This document shows, piece by piece, positions 53,003-61,789 of a DNA stretch of 64,000 bases; positions within the stretch are counted from its first letter, which is position 1, and each line of letters opens with the position of its first letter. A model generated the notes under the pieces. It saw only the letters and a list, made by a program, of their open reading frames with translations. It did no database searches and was not told the DNA's origin. Made by a program: the position numbers and the translations under genes. This DNA is from JAGQSZ01 sp049647585 (lineage in GTDB: Bacteria > Actinomycetota > Acidimicrobiia > Acidimicrobiales > Microtrichaceae), in NCBI GenBank assembly GCA_049647585.1, contig JBARXY010000049.1:62001-126000 (forward strand), in the 5' to 3' direction.

Positions 53003-53057
53003 ACTGCGGACCTCTGCCGTGTGAAGGCAGCGCTCTAGCCAGCTGAGCTATACGCCC
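52981..53057 (-). tRNA. tRNA-Val(CAC)
   Basis: Full cloverleaf: acceptor GGGCGTA/TACGCCC, D-arm GCTC/GAGC, anticodon stem CTGCC/GGCAG with loop TTCACAC (anticodon CAC, reads GUG), T-arm CGCAG/CTGCG with loop TTCAAGT, discriminator A and encoded CCA. Confidence 0.95.
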
Positions 53058-53160
53058 TGGCCAAACCCTCGAGTGCTGAAGCACTTTCGGGCCTCTGCAC
53101 TGTAGTGGTCATGAACTTCACGGGCGAACAGAGCTAAGCCAGATGAATCAACCACAAGAG

Positions 53161-54018
53161 TCACCCGCCAGGCTTTGACCCGACGACCGAGGGGTCCGTG
53201 GTCACGCACAGGAACTCCTGGTGGATGAGCACGTAGGTCGTGGCCGCAGGACAATCAAGAGCAGCGCTGACCTTCGTGACAATCCTCCCGTCGTTCGGCC
53301 CACTGCACGGGACGCGGGTTGCACTTCGTCCCGCAGTAGCGATGCTGACGCACTCGTTGTCTGCTTCCAAGGTGGACGTCGGTCCGCCGCCAGAATCAGC
53401 GTCGGAGCCGCCCCTGCCGGCCGAGCCTGCGTAGGCAGTGGCAACGAACAACACCGCTGCGACCAGGAATATCGCGATCACAGGACCACGCTTGAACATC
53501 CAGTACTGCCACTCCGGAACAGGCTCGTCGTCGGGATCAAACTCGTCCCCGGATTCGAACATCTCGCCGAGATCGAAGGCCGCCTCGCCATCCTGAGAAC
53601 CGCCACCCCGGGCAGAACTGGCATCTCGACCTGAAGCGGTGTCCCATCGGGCGTCGCCGTCGGTGCCGTCAGAGCCGCTTGAGCCGTTAGTGCCAGGCCG
53701 TCGAGCCTGCGTGCCGCGCCCACCAGCTGACCCCCGGTCGGCCCCACCCCCGGCAGGCGACCTCGGCGCAGTGGTCCGGGCCCGCAATGTGCGGTCATAG
53801 GCAACCCGAGAACCCGGATCAGACAGGACAGACCACGCAACATTGACCTCGCTCATCCGCCGCTCGGCCAGCCGACGCTCAGCAGGTGGGCTCTGGGCGT
53901 GCCTGTCCGGATGCAGAACCAGCGCCATCTGTCGATGAGCGTCACGAAGCTGCTGAGGTGTGGCGTTGGGGGCCACACCCAGTACTTCGTAATGCGACCG
54001 TTCGTCCCTTAGATCCAT
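53161..54018 (-). CDS. J-domain (DnaJ-like) membrane protein
   Basis: 285 residues from ATG 54018 (MDLRDERSHYEVLGV). The J domain spans residues about 8-75 with the HPD motif in LVLHPDRHAQ, so it should stimulate an Hsp70 ATPase. A Gly/Ser-rich linker and an acidic stretch (GEMFESGDEFDPDDEP) lead to one membrane segment (GPVIAIFLVAAVLFVATAYA). A C-terminal domain of ~85 residues with four cysteines faces the other side. No zinc-finger region of true DnaJ is present. Confidence 0.87.
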   Translation of the reverse strand: MDLRDERSHYEVLGVAPNATPQQLRDAHRQMALVLHPDRHAQSPPAERRLAERRMSEVNVAWSVLSDPGSRVAYDRTLRARTTAPRSPAGGGADRGSAGGRGTQARRPGTNGSSGSDGTDGDARWDTASGRDASSARGGGSQDGEAAFDLGEMFESGDEFDPDDEPVPEWQYWMFKRGPVIAIFLVAAVLFVATAYAGSAGRGGSDADSGGGPTSTLEADNECVSIATAGRSATRVPCSGPNDGRIVTKVSAALDCPAATTYVLIHQEFLCVTTDPSVVGSKPGG

Positions 54019-54175
54019 CTGGGCCTCAAGCCTACGAGCCGCTCCATGCGCGCATGGGCCGGGCATCGCCTGAGGATCCAGATTGGCCATTCGAATAGCG
54101 CCCCGGGCCCAGCACCAGTGGAGGTTGGGTGGACGCCGATGGGGTTCAACGGAGCACCTCTCGTACACTTCAGCT

Positions 54176-55495
54176 GTGGCCGTCGATCGCGAATCTCTAC
54201 CTGAAGATCCCGGCCAACCCGCCAAAGAGACACAGCAGACAGTCGGTTCGAACTCCTCCATCGAACCCGGTTCACTGCGTTCGGCCATGCAGAGTCAGGC
54301 GTTCCGCCGATTTTTCGCCGGAACGTTCGCATCCAATATCGGCACCTGGATGCAGAACATCACGCTCATCGCCCTCGCCTATGAGCTGACCAAAAACGCC
54401 CTGTTCACCGGCATAATCACCTTCGCCCAGCTGGGGCCGACCCTCTTGATCTCACCGTTCGGTGGGGCGCTCGCGGACAGGATCAATCGGAAGACCCTTC
54501 TGGTCTCGATGTCCGCAATCCAGCTCACCATGTCGATGGTTCTGGCCGGGGTTGCCCTATCGGACACTCCGAACCAGGTGATTCTGGTGGCTGTCGTCGC
54601 AACCATCGGTTGTGCAAACGCCATAAACGGCCCCACCATGAACGCACTGCTGCCAGAGCTCGTTGAGCGAACCGACCTGCAACCTGCGATCGCCATCAAC
54701 TCGGTCTCGATGAACTCGGCACGTGTCATCGGTCCCCTCCTCGGCGGTGCGATCGGCTCCATCGCAGGCGCGTCGAGCGTCTTCGCGATCAACGGGCTCA
54801 CCTACCTGTTCGTCATTTGGGCAGTCGTCACCGTCGACGTCGACTTCTCTCCGAAGGGTCACTCCGGGACTGGTCCGCTGCGACAGATCCGGGAGGGATT
54901 CCAGGCGGCTCGTCAGGACGGGGTGATCTCGAGAGTTCTGATCACGATCGCCGCCTTCTCCCTCTTCTCACTCATCTTCATCTACCAGATGCCACTCCTC
55001 GCGGAAGAGCACCTGGGCCTGTCAGGTTGGAAGTTCAACATCCTGTTCGCCTGCTTCGCCCTGGGGGCCGCCGGCGGGGCACTCGCCATGGGTTCCGTCC
55101 TGTCCAACATCGACCGGGCAAAGATGACCAAGGGCAGTTTGCTCGTCTTCGCCGTAATGTTGGCGCTGTTCGGAACGACCCGAAACCTGCCGATCGCATT
55201 CGTCACCGCGTTTGTAGTCGGAGCGACGTACTTCATCATCGTCACGGCACTATCGACCACGATCCAGGTTGCGGTCGACGACTCGGTGAGGGGTCGAGTG
55301 ATGGGTCTGTGGCTGATGGCGTGGGCCGGACTGGTTCCGCTGGGCGGACTCATTGCGGGGCCCATCATCGACACGGTAGGGATCAGCTCGGTGCTTGTCT
55401 TCGGCGCCATCGTCGCGGCAATGCTCGGCCTTGTGATGAACCTCACCGAACCGGACTACGTCCTACAGCAGGTGCACGAAACCGACGCGGCCTGA
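54176..55495 (+). CDS. MFS transporter, EntS/TIGR00900-like
   Basis: 439 residues from GTG 54176, with about 12 membrane segments. Landmarks are FFAGTFASNIGTWMQNITL in helix 1, PFGGALADRINRK (loop 2-3 motif A) and INGPTMNALLPELV. It resembles the enterobactin-exporter-like branch of MFS efflux proteins. Substrate unknown. Start chosen because the open frame upstream lies antisense to the J-domain gene. Confidence 0.88.
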   Translation: MAVDRESLPEDPGQPAKETQQTVGSNSSIEPGSLRSAMQSQAFRRFFAGTFASNIGTWMQNITLIALAYELTKNALFTGIITFAQLGPTLLISPFGGALADRINRKTLLVSMSAIQLTMSMVLAGVALSDTPNQVILVAVVATIGCANAINGPTMNALLPELVERTDLQPAIAINSVSMNSARVIGPLLGGAIGSIAGASSVFAINGLTYLFVIWAVVTVDVDFSPKGHSGTGPLRQIREGFQAARQDGVISRVLITIAAFSLFSLIFIYQMPLLAEEHLGLSGWKFNILFACFALGAAGGALAMGSVLSNIDRAKMTKGSLLVFAVMLALFGTTRNLPIAFVTAFVVGATYFIIVTALSTTIQVAVDDSVRGRVMGLWLMAWAGLVPLGGLIAGPIIDTVGISSVLVFGAIVAAMLGLVMNLTEPDYVLQQVHETDAA

Positions 55496-55540
55496 GGTCT
55501 GCCCGACCCGGGACAGCCGATCCCGACAACCGGTCGCCGA

Positions 55541-56896
55541 TCAGGTCTGGTTGCCCCAATCGAGCAATTCCTGGGCCACCATCTCGAGTCCGGCGACGCG
55601 GCTTCCTTTGACCAGCACCGCATCGCCGGCCCCCGGGTTCCAATCCCGTAGGAACTGCGTCGCGGCAGCAATATCCGGGACTGACTCGACCCCGTACAGG
55701 TCGGTGCCCACCGCCAGAAGTTCGATCCCGAGATCGGCGCTCAGGACGGCGATGTCACGGTGTTCCGCCGCTGCTGAGTCCCCCAGTTCCGCCATCAGTC
55801 CAACGACCGCGAGCTTCCTGGGCTCACGATCCGCGTCGGCGTTGCGAGGTTCTATCCCGGCCAGTCCCCGCAGCGCGGCGTCCATGGAGGTCGGACTGGC
55901 GTTGTAGCAGTCGTTGAGAATCGATGCGCCCGCGCCATTGACGCTCAGGTCCATCCGCCACGGCGACCGCAGCGGCAACCCCAAACCTTCGGCGACCTCG
56001 TCGAGCGGCAAGCCCAGGTGCAGCGCCACCGAAGCCGCAGCGAGAGCGTTCGACACGTTGTGGGCGCCCCTGGCGCCGAGTCGAACCGCTACTTCTCCCC
56101 AGGGGGACACGATCACGAACGAGACCATCAGGTCTCCGTCGACCTCGATCCCTCTGGCGCGGACATCCCCGCTTCGACCGAAAGTCAGGACCTCGGCGGA
56201 GGTGAGTTCCGACATCGCCTTCACAAGCGCCACGTCTGCGTTGAGGACCGCCAAACCGTCCGATGGCAGGGATTCGATCAGCTCCCCCTTGGCGATGGCG
56301 ATCTGTTCAAGCCCTCCCATCACCTCGGTATGTACTGCGTCCACCGTCGTGACGACACCGATCCTGGGCCTGGCCATGGAGCACAGATACGAGATATGTC
56401 CGATTCCTCTGGCCCCCATTTCGACGACGGTCGCCTCGGTGCCCTCGGGAGCGTTGGCCAGGGTCAGTGGCACCCCGAGTTCATTGTTGAACGACTTTTC
56501 GGACGACGCCGTCCTGAGTGATTGACCGAGCACCGAAGCCAGCATGTCCTTCGTGGTGGTCTTGCCGACCGAGCCCGTGATACCGATCACCTCGGCGGAC
56601 GTCTTGGAGCGGGCCAGGCGTGCCAGATCTGCGAGGGCGGTGTTCACGTCGTCGACCAGGACCGCTGATTCGCCAGCCTGCAGTGAATCGGCAGCCTTGT
56701 CGATGAGAGCGGCCCCGGCCCCGTTCTCGAACGCAGCTCGCAGAAAATCGTGCCCATCCCTCTCACCGCGGACGGCGGCAAACATCTGTCCCGAAGCGAT
56801 GATTCGACTGTCGATGGCCAAACCGGTGACCGTGGAGGGCGGGCCTTGGAGGACTCCCGCGAGGGCGTCCGCTAGTTCAGCGGTTGAGAACTGCAT
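55541..56896 (-). CDS. murF: UDP-MurNAc-tripeptide--D-Ala-D-Ala ligase
   Basis: 451 residues adding D-Ala-D-Ala to the cytoplasmic peptidoglycan precursor. Mur-ligase domains: N-terminal (1-90), ATP-binding with GITGSVGKTTTKDM (about 105-118), and a C-terminal domain with LNDCYNASPTSMDAAL and VGLMAELGD. Divergent from ddl, which makes its D-Ala-D-Ala substrate, so both should be expressed together. Confidence 0.95.
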   Translation of the reverse strand: MQFSTAELADALAGVLQGPPSTVTGLAIDSRIIASGQMFAAVRGERDGHDFLRAAFENGAGAALIDKAADSLQAGESAVLVDDVNTALADLARLARSKTSAEVIGITGSVGKTTTKDMLASVLGQSLRTASSEKSFNNELGVPLTLANAPEGTEATVVEMGARGIGHISYLCSMARPRIGVVTTVDAVHTEVMGGLEQIAIAKGELIESLPSDGLAVLNADVALVKAMSELTSAEVLTFGRSGDVRARGIEVDGDLMVSFVIVSPWGEVAVRLGARGAHNVSNALAAASVALHLGLPLDEVAEGLGLPLRSPWRMDLSVNGAGASILNDCYNASPTSMDAALRGLAGIEPRNADADREPRKLAVVGLMAELGDSAAAEHRDIAVLSADLGIELLAVGTDLYGVESVPDIAAATQFLRDWNPGAGDAVLVKGSRVAGLEMVAQELLDWGNQT

Positions 56897-56928
56897 TCGT
56901 CGATTCTCGCACTGCCTACACTCCTTCA

Positions 56929-58083
56929 GTGCCTTTACCTAGCCGTGTCCGTCTGGTGGTGCTCTTCGGAGGCCGTTCTGCGGAACATGACGTCAGCCGA
57001 CTATCAGCAAGTCACGTCCTGCAGGCGGTCGATCCGGACCGCTACGAGGTCCACGCAGTGGGGATCAGGCGGGACGGGACATGGGTGGAGGCCGACAGAT
57101 CGGTAGCCGAGGTCAGGGAGACCGCGGCCGACGCTCCCCTGGCCCCGCTCAGGGTTGACGGAGACCCGGTCGACCCGATCGGGGTGTTGCACGGATCCCC
57201 CGACGGCCCGCGGACCGTAATACTGCCGATCCTGCACGGCCCCAACGGTGAGGACGGAACGGTCCAGGGACTCTTGGAGATGCTCGACGTTCCCTATGTG
57301 GGTTCCGGAGTCCTGGGCTCGGCGGTCTCGATGGACAAGGCCATGGCCAAAACCGTTCTCGCTGCCAGCGGAATAGCCCAGCCCGACTGGGTCGAGGTGC
57401 GGGCCTGTGACCTTGCGGTCGCCGAGGCCTCAGGAACCTCTGAGGGCACAACGATGCTCGCGGACGTGCTGGCCAAGCTGGGCGAAACAGTATTCGTAAA
57501 GCCGGCGAACATGGGTTCATCGGTGGGGGTCAGCCGGGTCAGTGGGCTCGACGAGTTCCGCGATGCGCTCGAACTCGCCTTCACCTATGACGACTTCGCC
57601 ATCGTCGAGGAAGCAATAGCAGGAAGGGAACTCGAAGTGGGCGTCATCGGAAACTTCGACCCCCGGGCGAGCGCGGTGGGAGAGGTCATCCCCGCGGCCG
57701 AGTTCTACGACTTCGCGGACAAGTACAGCGATGGCGCCGCCAAAACGGTCATTCCGGCCGACATCGACGAGTTCCTGGCCGACCACATCCGCAGCATCGC
57801 CCTGCTCACCTATCGGGCTCTACGGGCCGAAGGCTTGGCTCGCGTGGACGTCTTCCTGGAGCATGACCAACCGGGTCGACCGAGTCGCGGGATTCTCGTC
57901 AACGAGATCAACACGATCCCGGGTTTTACACCGATCTCGATGTATCCAATGCTGTGGCGTGAGTCGGGGCTGGATTATCCGGCTCTGATCGATGAATTGG
58001 TCGAGTTGGCGCTCGATCGACACGAACGCCGATCCCGGTACCGCACCGATGTCCAGGCCCGAACCAGCGAGTTGAACCAATGA
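56929..58083 (+). CDS. ddl: D-alanine--D-alanine ligase
   Basis: 384-residue ATP-grasp enzyme. N-terminal LFGGRSAEHDVS, HGPNGEDGTVQGLLE, VFVKPANMGSSVGVSRV and C-terminal NEINTIPGFTPISMYP are diagnostic. GTG 56929 gives a normal length. The stop overlaps the next start (ATGA), so ddl is transcribed with four downstream lipid-type genes. Confidence 0.95.
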   Translation: MPLPSRVRLVVLFGGRSAEHDVSRLSASHVLQAVDPDRYEVHAVGIRRDGTWVEADRSVAEVRETAADAPLAPLRVDGDPVDPIGVLHGSPDGPRTVILPILHGPNGEDGTVQGLLEMLDVPYVGSGVLGSAVSMDKAMAKTVLAASGIAQPDWVEVRACDLAVAEASGTSEGTTMLADVLAKLGETVFVKPANMGSSVGVSRVSGLDEFRDALELAFTYDDFAIVEEAIAGRELEVGVIGNFDPRASAVGEVIPAAEFYDFADKYSDGAAKTVIPADIDEFLADHIRSIALLTYRALRAEGLARVDVFLEHDQPGRPSRGILVNEINTIPGFTPISMYPMLWRESGLDYPALIDELVELALDRHERRSRYRTDVQARTSELNQ

Positions 58084-60515
58084 TCGTCGATAACTTGCGC
58101 GGTAAACGGATATTCATAACCGGCGCTACCGGTTTCGTCGGCACCGCTCTGGTTGAACGGCTGCTGCGGACTGTTCCGGACGTCGAGTTGGCGTTGCTGG
58201 TTCGTGACGGTCGACGTAGCCCGGCCAGGCGCAGGGTCGAGCGCGAGATTCTGAAGAACGACTGCTTCGACCGGCTCCGCGAGGAACTCGGCGACGAGGC
58301 ATTCGCCACTTTGGCCGAAAGGGTCGAGGTCTGTTCTGGCGACGTGGGTAGCGACGGTCTCGGCCTGGACGATGCCGGCCGGGCGATGCTCGCCTCGGCC
58401 GATGTGGTCATCCACTCTGCCGCTACCGTCTCGTTCGACTCGCCCCTTGACCGTGCTATCGAAGTGAACCTGCTCGGTCCGGTGCGCATCGCCGAGACCC
58501 TTAGCGACCTCGGAGCGGCTCCCCACCTGGTTTGCGTCAGCACCTGCTACGTGGCCGGCAACAAGCGGGGGTCCGCGCCGGAAGAGCCGGTCGATTCGAG
58601 CGCCTTCGTCGGTGGAATCGACTGGCGGTCCGAGGTCTCGGCGGCCCGACGCTCCAAGAGTGACGCCGACGCAGAAAGCCGTTCCCCGGAACGACTGGCC
58701 GAATTCTCGAAGCAGGCCAAACACGAACTCGGTTCTGCGGGCGGACCGATCCTCGCCGAACGCACCGAGAAGCTGCGCAAGGACTGGGTGCATGACCGGA
58801 TGGTCGAGATCGGCCGCGCGCGGGCTTCCTCGGTGGGTTGGCCCGATGCGTACGCCTACACCAAGGCGCTCAGCGAAATGGCCACGTCCGAGACGCTGAA
58901 GTCGCAGGGCAGCTCCGCTCCGAGGTTGAGCGTTGTCCGACCCTCGATCATCGAATCTGCTCTGGCCGAGCCACGCCCGGGCTGGATCCGCGGGTTCCGA
59001 ATGGCCGAGCCGATCATCCTCTCCTACGCCCGAGGCATGCTCAAGGAATTCCCCGGGGTGCCGGAGGGAATCGTCGACGTCATCCCTGTCGACCTGGTTG
59101 TGGCCGCAATTATTGCCACAGCTGGCCGCGATGAGCCGGAAACGCCACAAGCACCCGGCGAGCCATTCATCGTCCAGATCGCCAGCGGGTCGACCAACCC
59201 GTTGCGCTACCAGCACCTGGTCGACAACGTCCGCGCCTGGTTCACCGAACACCCACTCTATGACGACCAGGGGCAACCGATCATCGTTCCTGACTGGCGC
59301 TTTCCCGGACGCGGCCGGGTTGAAGGGCAACTGAACCGCGCCAACACGGCGCTGCGCGCGGCAGAACGGGTCGTGACCAATCTCCCGTTGCGCGGCAAGG
59401 CCGCCCAGTGGGGAGCCTCGCTCGAGGACCGTCGTCTGCTGACCGAGCGCGCCGGGTCCTATGTCGAGCTGTACGGCGCATACACCGAGTGCGAAGCGCT
59501 CTATGGGGTCGACAATCTGCTGACGATCTGGGACAGCCTCGACGCAGACGAGAAGGCCATGTTCGGTCTCCACCCGGGGGCGATCGACTGGTCCCGCTAC
59601 GTCTCCGAGATTCACCTTCCCTCGGTCGTGGCCCATGGCAGGGCACGGACGACTCCGGGCAAGAAGCGGGGCGAAAGTCGATCGGACCGACTCCGACGGT
59701 CGGTGCTCGCCCCCGAACGTCATCTGGCGGCCTTCGACCTTGAGAACACGTTGATTGCGTCCAACGTGGTGACGTCGTTCGCCTGGATGGCCACCCGACG
59801 GCTCCCGCTGTCAGAGCGTGTGCGTTTCGCCGCAAAGATCCTCGCCGAGGCACCCTCGCTGCTGGCCGAGGACCGCAAGGATCGCTCCGATTTCCTGCGC
59901 TCCTTCTACCGCCGCTACGAGGACGCTCCGATCGACCAACTCCATGACGATGCGATGGAGCACTTCAGCGAAATGCTCCTCGCCCGCTCATTCCCGGCGG
60001 CCATTCGCAGGGTCAGGGAGCATCGGGCACTGGGTCACCGGACCGTGCTGATCACCGGGGCCCTCGATTTTCTGATCGAGCCACTACGGCCTCTTTTCGA
60101 CGATGTCATCTGCGCCGAACTGGACACCGCTGTCGAGCGTGACGGCACCTTGGTATACACGGGACAGCTCAACCAGGTGCCGCCGACGGTTGAGGCCCGG
60201 GCGAGCATTCTGTCCGACTATTGCTCGGCCGAGGGTCTGTCCCTCGCCCAGAGCGTGGCCTACGCCGACTCGTCGTCGGACCTTCCGTTGCTGGATGCAG
60301 TCGGATTTCCGGTCGCCGTCAACCCCGAGCCAAAACTCGCTTCGATCGCCCGCCGACGTGGTTGGTTGATCGAGGACTTCCGGTCGGCCCCCGGCTTCAG
60401 GCATCCCCTGTTGCCGATGTCGTCACGTTGGCGTGGCTCGCCCACCGGGCAACTGGTCCGACCGGGAGTGGGCCCCGGTCCAGCAGGTAGAACCCCAGCC
60501 GGAGGCCGGCCATGA
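58080..60515 (+). CDS. Fusion of fatty acyl-CoA reductase-like (SDR) domain and HAD-IB phosphatase-like domain
   Basis: 811 residues. Residues 1-~420 are an extended SDR/NAD-binding-4 domain: GATGFVGTALVERLL for NADP, FVGGI and YAYTKALSEM (YxxxK). The structure matches fatty acyl-CoA reductases, which make fatty aldehydes or alcohols. Residues about 545-770 are a HAD-IB domain, with motif I FDLENTL (D553, E555 in place of the usual second Asp), motif II LITGALDF and motif IV YADSSSDLPLLDAVG. Overlaps ddl and the next gene by 4 bases each. The combined activity is unknown. Confidence 0.87.
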   Translation: MIVDNLRGKRIFITGATGFVGTALVERLLRTVPDVELALLVRDGRRSPARRRVEREILKNDCFDRLREELGDEAFATLAERVEVCSGDVGSDGLGLDDAGRAMLASADVVIHSAATVSFDSPLDRAIEVNLLGPVRIAETLSDLGAAPHLVCVSTCYVAGNKRGSAPEEPVDSSAFVGGIDWRSEVSAARRSKSDADAESRSPERLAEFSKQAKHELGSAGGPILAERTEKLRKDWVHDRMVEIGRARASSVGWPDAYAYTKALSEMATSETLKSQGSSAPRLSVVRPSIIESALAEPRPGWIRGFRMAEPIILSYARGMLKEFPGVPEGIVDVIPVDLVVAAIIATAGRDEPETPQAPGEPFIVQIASGSTNPLRYQHLVDNVRAWFTEHPLYDDQGQPIIVPDWRFPGRGRVEGQLNRANTALRAAERVVTNLPLRGKAAQWGASLEDRRLLTERAGSYVELYGAYTECEALYGVDNLLTIWDSLDADEKAMFGLHPGAIDWSRYVSEIHLPSVVAHGRARTTPGKKRGESRSDRLRRSVLAPERHLAAFDLENTLIASNVVTSFAWMATRRLPLSERVRFAAKILAEAPSLLAEDRKDRSDFLRSFYRRYEDAPIDQLHDDAMEHFSEMLLARSFPAAIRRVREHRALGHRTVLITGALDFLIEPLRPLFDDVICAELDTAVERDGTLVYTGQLNQVPPTVEARASILSDYCSAEGLSLAQSVAYADSSSDLPLLDAVGFPVAVNPEPKLASIARRRGWLIEDFRSAPGFRHPLLPMSSRWRGSPTGQLVRPGVGPGPAGRTPAGGRP

Positions 60516-61789
60516 AAGCTCTGGTGATCGAAAGGGACCTGCCCAGATTCGGCGCAGCCCGACTGGCTGGCTCGCTGCGACCCGGCAGTGGCGCGAAAGT
60601 CGGACCTCTCAAGCTCGACGAACTGGACGACCTGGACCTGCCGGGTGACGAATGGGTCCGGATCACGCCCCGCCTCAGCGGAATATGCGGTTCCGACCTT
60701 GCGACCGTTGACGGCAGGTCGAGTCGATGGTTCGAGCCGATCGTGTCGTTCCCGTTCATTCCGGGTCACGAGGTCGTCGCAGACCACGATGGCCGGCGCG
60801 TGGTTCTGGAACCGGTCCTTGGTTGCGTCACCCGGGGAATCAGCCCGGTATGTCCGGCCTGTGCCCAGGGTCGGCTCGGCAATTGTGAGCGACTTGCCCA
60901 CGGTTGCATCGACGCCGGACTCCAGAGCGGTTACTGCTGCGACACCGGCGGTGGCTGGTCGACCGAGATGGTGGCGCATCGCAGCCAGTTGCACGACGTC
61001 CCCGACGAACTCGACGACCGGGCCGCGGTCATGATCGAACCCACTGCCTGTGCGGTGCATGCTGCCCTGTCGGCCAACATCTCGGCTGACGAGACAGTCG
61101 CTGTAATCGGAGCCGGGACCCTCGGACTCCTCACCTTGGCGGCCATCGACCGTTGGTCACCCGCCAGACGGATCATCGTCGCCGCCAAGCATCCGCACCA
61201 GAAGGAACTGGCGCAGGAATTCACCGCTAAGAGCGAGTACGTCGGCACCAGCCCGTCGTCGCTTCCTCGGGCCGTCAGAAGTGCCGTAGGGACCCAGATT
61301 GTCGAAGGCGAACACACCGAGTCGAGTGGCTGGGGCCACGACAGCCGCCTCGGTGGAGGCGCTGACGTGACGATCGACTGCGTCGGAAGTGCCGAGAGTA
61401 TCCAGATGGCCTTGGCCATCACCCGACCGGGTGGTCGCATTGTGATGGTCGGAATGCCGGGGCTGCAGACCATCGACCTGACGCCGCTGTGGCAACGCGA
61501 AATCTCGCTGACCGGCGCCTATACCTATGGCATCGAGACGGTCAACGGATCCAAGATCCGGACCTTCGATCTGGCCACCGAACTGGTTGTTGCAGCGGAC
61601 CTGGGCAGGCTCGTATCGGCAACCTATGCCTTGGAACGATTCAGCGACGCGCTCCAACATGCCGCAACGGCGGGAAGACTTGGAGCAGTGAAGATCGCTT
61701 TCTCCAACGTCGACCCGGATCACCGCGCCGCACCCACTATGTCCCCCAAGAAGTCCACGATGTCACCCAGGAAAGCAGGAAGACGTTGA
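60512..61789 (+). CDS. Zinc-dependent alcohol dehydrogenase (MDR family)
   Basis: 425 residues. Catalytic-zinc motifs GICGSDLATV and GHEVVADH, structural Cys set CPACAQGRLGNCER, cofactor motif VIGAGTLGLLTLA. The central segment (residues about 235-280) is longer than usual. C-terminal tail is Ser/Lys-rich and repetitive (SPKKSTMSPRKAG). Translationally coupled to the acyl-reductase fusion, so it may interconvert its alcohol/aldehyde products. Confidence 0.87.
   Translation: MKALVIERDLPRFGAARLAGSLRPGSGAKVGPLKLDELDDLDLPGDEWVRITPRLSGICGSDLATVDGRSSRWFEPIVSFPFIPGHEVVADHDGRRVVLEPVLGCVTRGISPVCPACAQGRLGNCERLAHGCIDAGLQSGYCCDTGGGWSTEMVAHRSQLHDVPDELDDRAAVMIEPTACAVHAALSANISADETVAVIGAGTLGLLTLAAIDRWSPARRIIVAAKHPHQKELAQEFTAKSEYVGTSPSSLPRAVRSAVGTQIVEGEHTESSGWGHDSRLGGGADVTIDCVGSAESIQMALAITRPGGRIVMVGMPGLQTIDLTPLWQREISLTGAYTYGIETVNGSKIRTFDLATELVVAADLGRLVSATYALERFSDALQHAATAGRLGAVKIAFSNVDPDHRAAPTMSPKKSTMSPRKAGRR

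Noticed and set aside
57975..59723. 582-codon minus-strand frame opposite ddl and the reductase fusion
   Set aside because: Antisense shadow of two well-supported genes with intact catalytic motifs.
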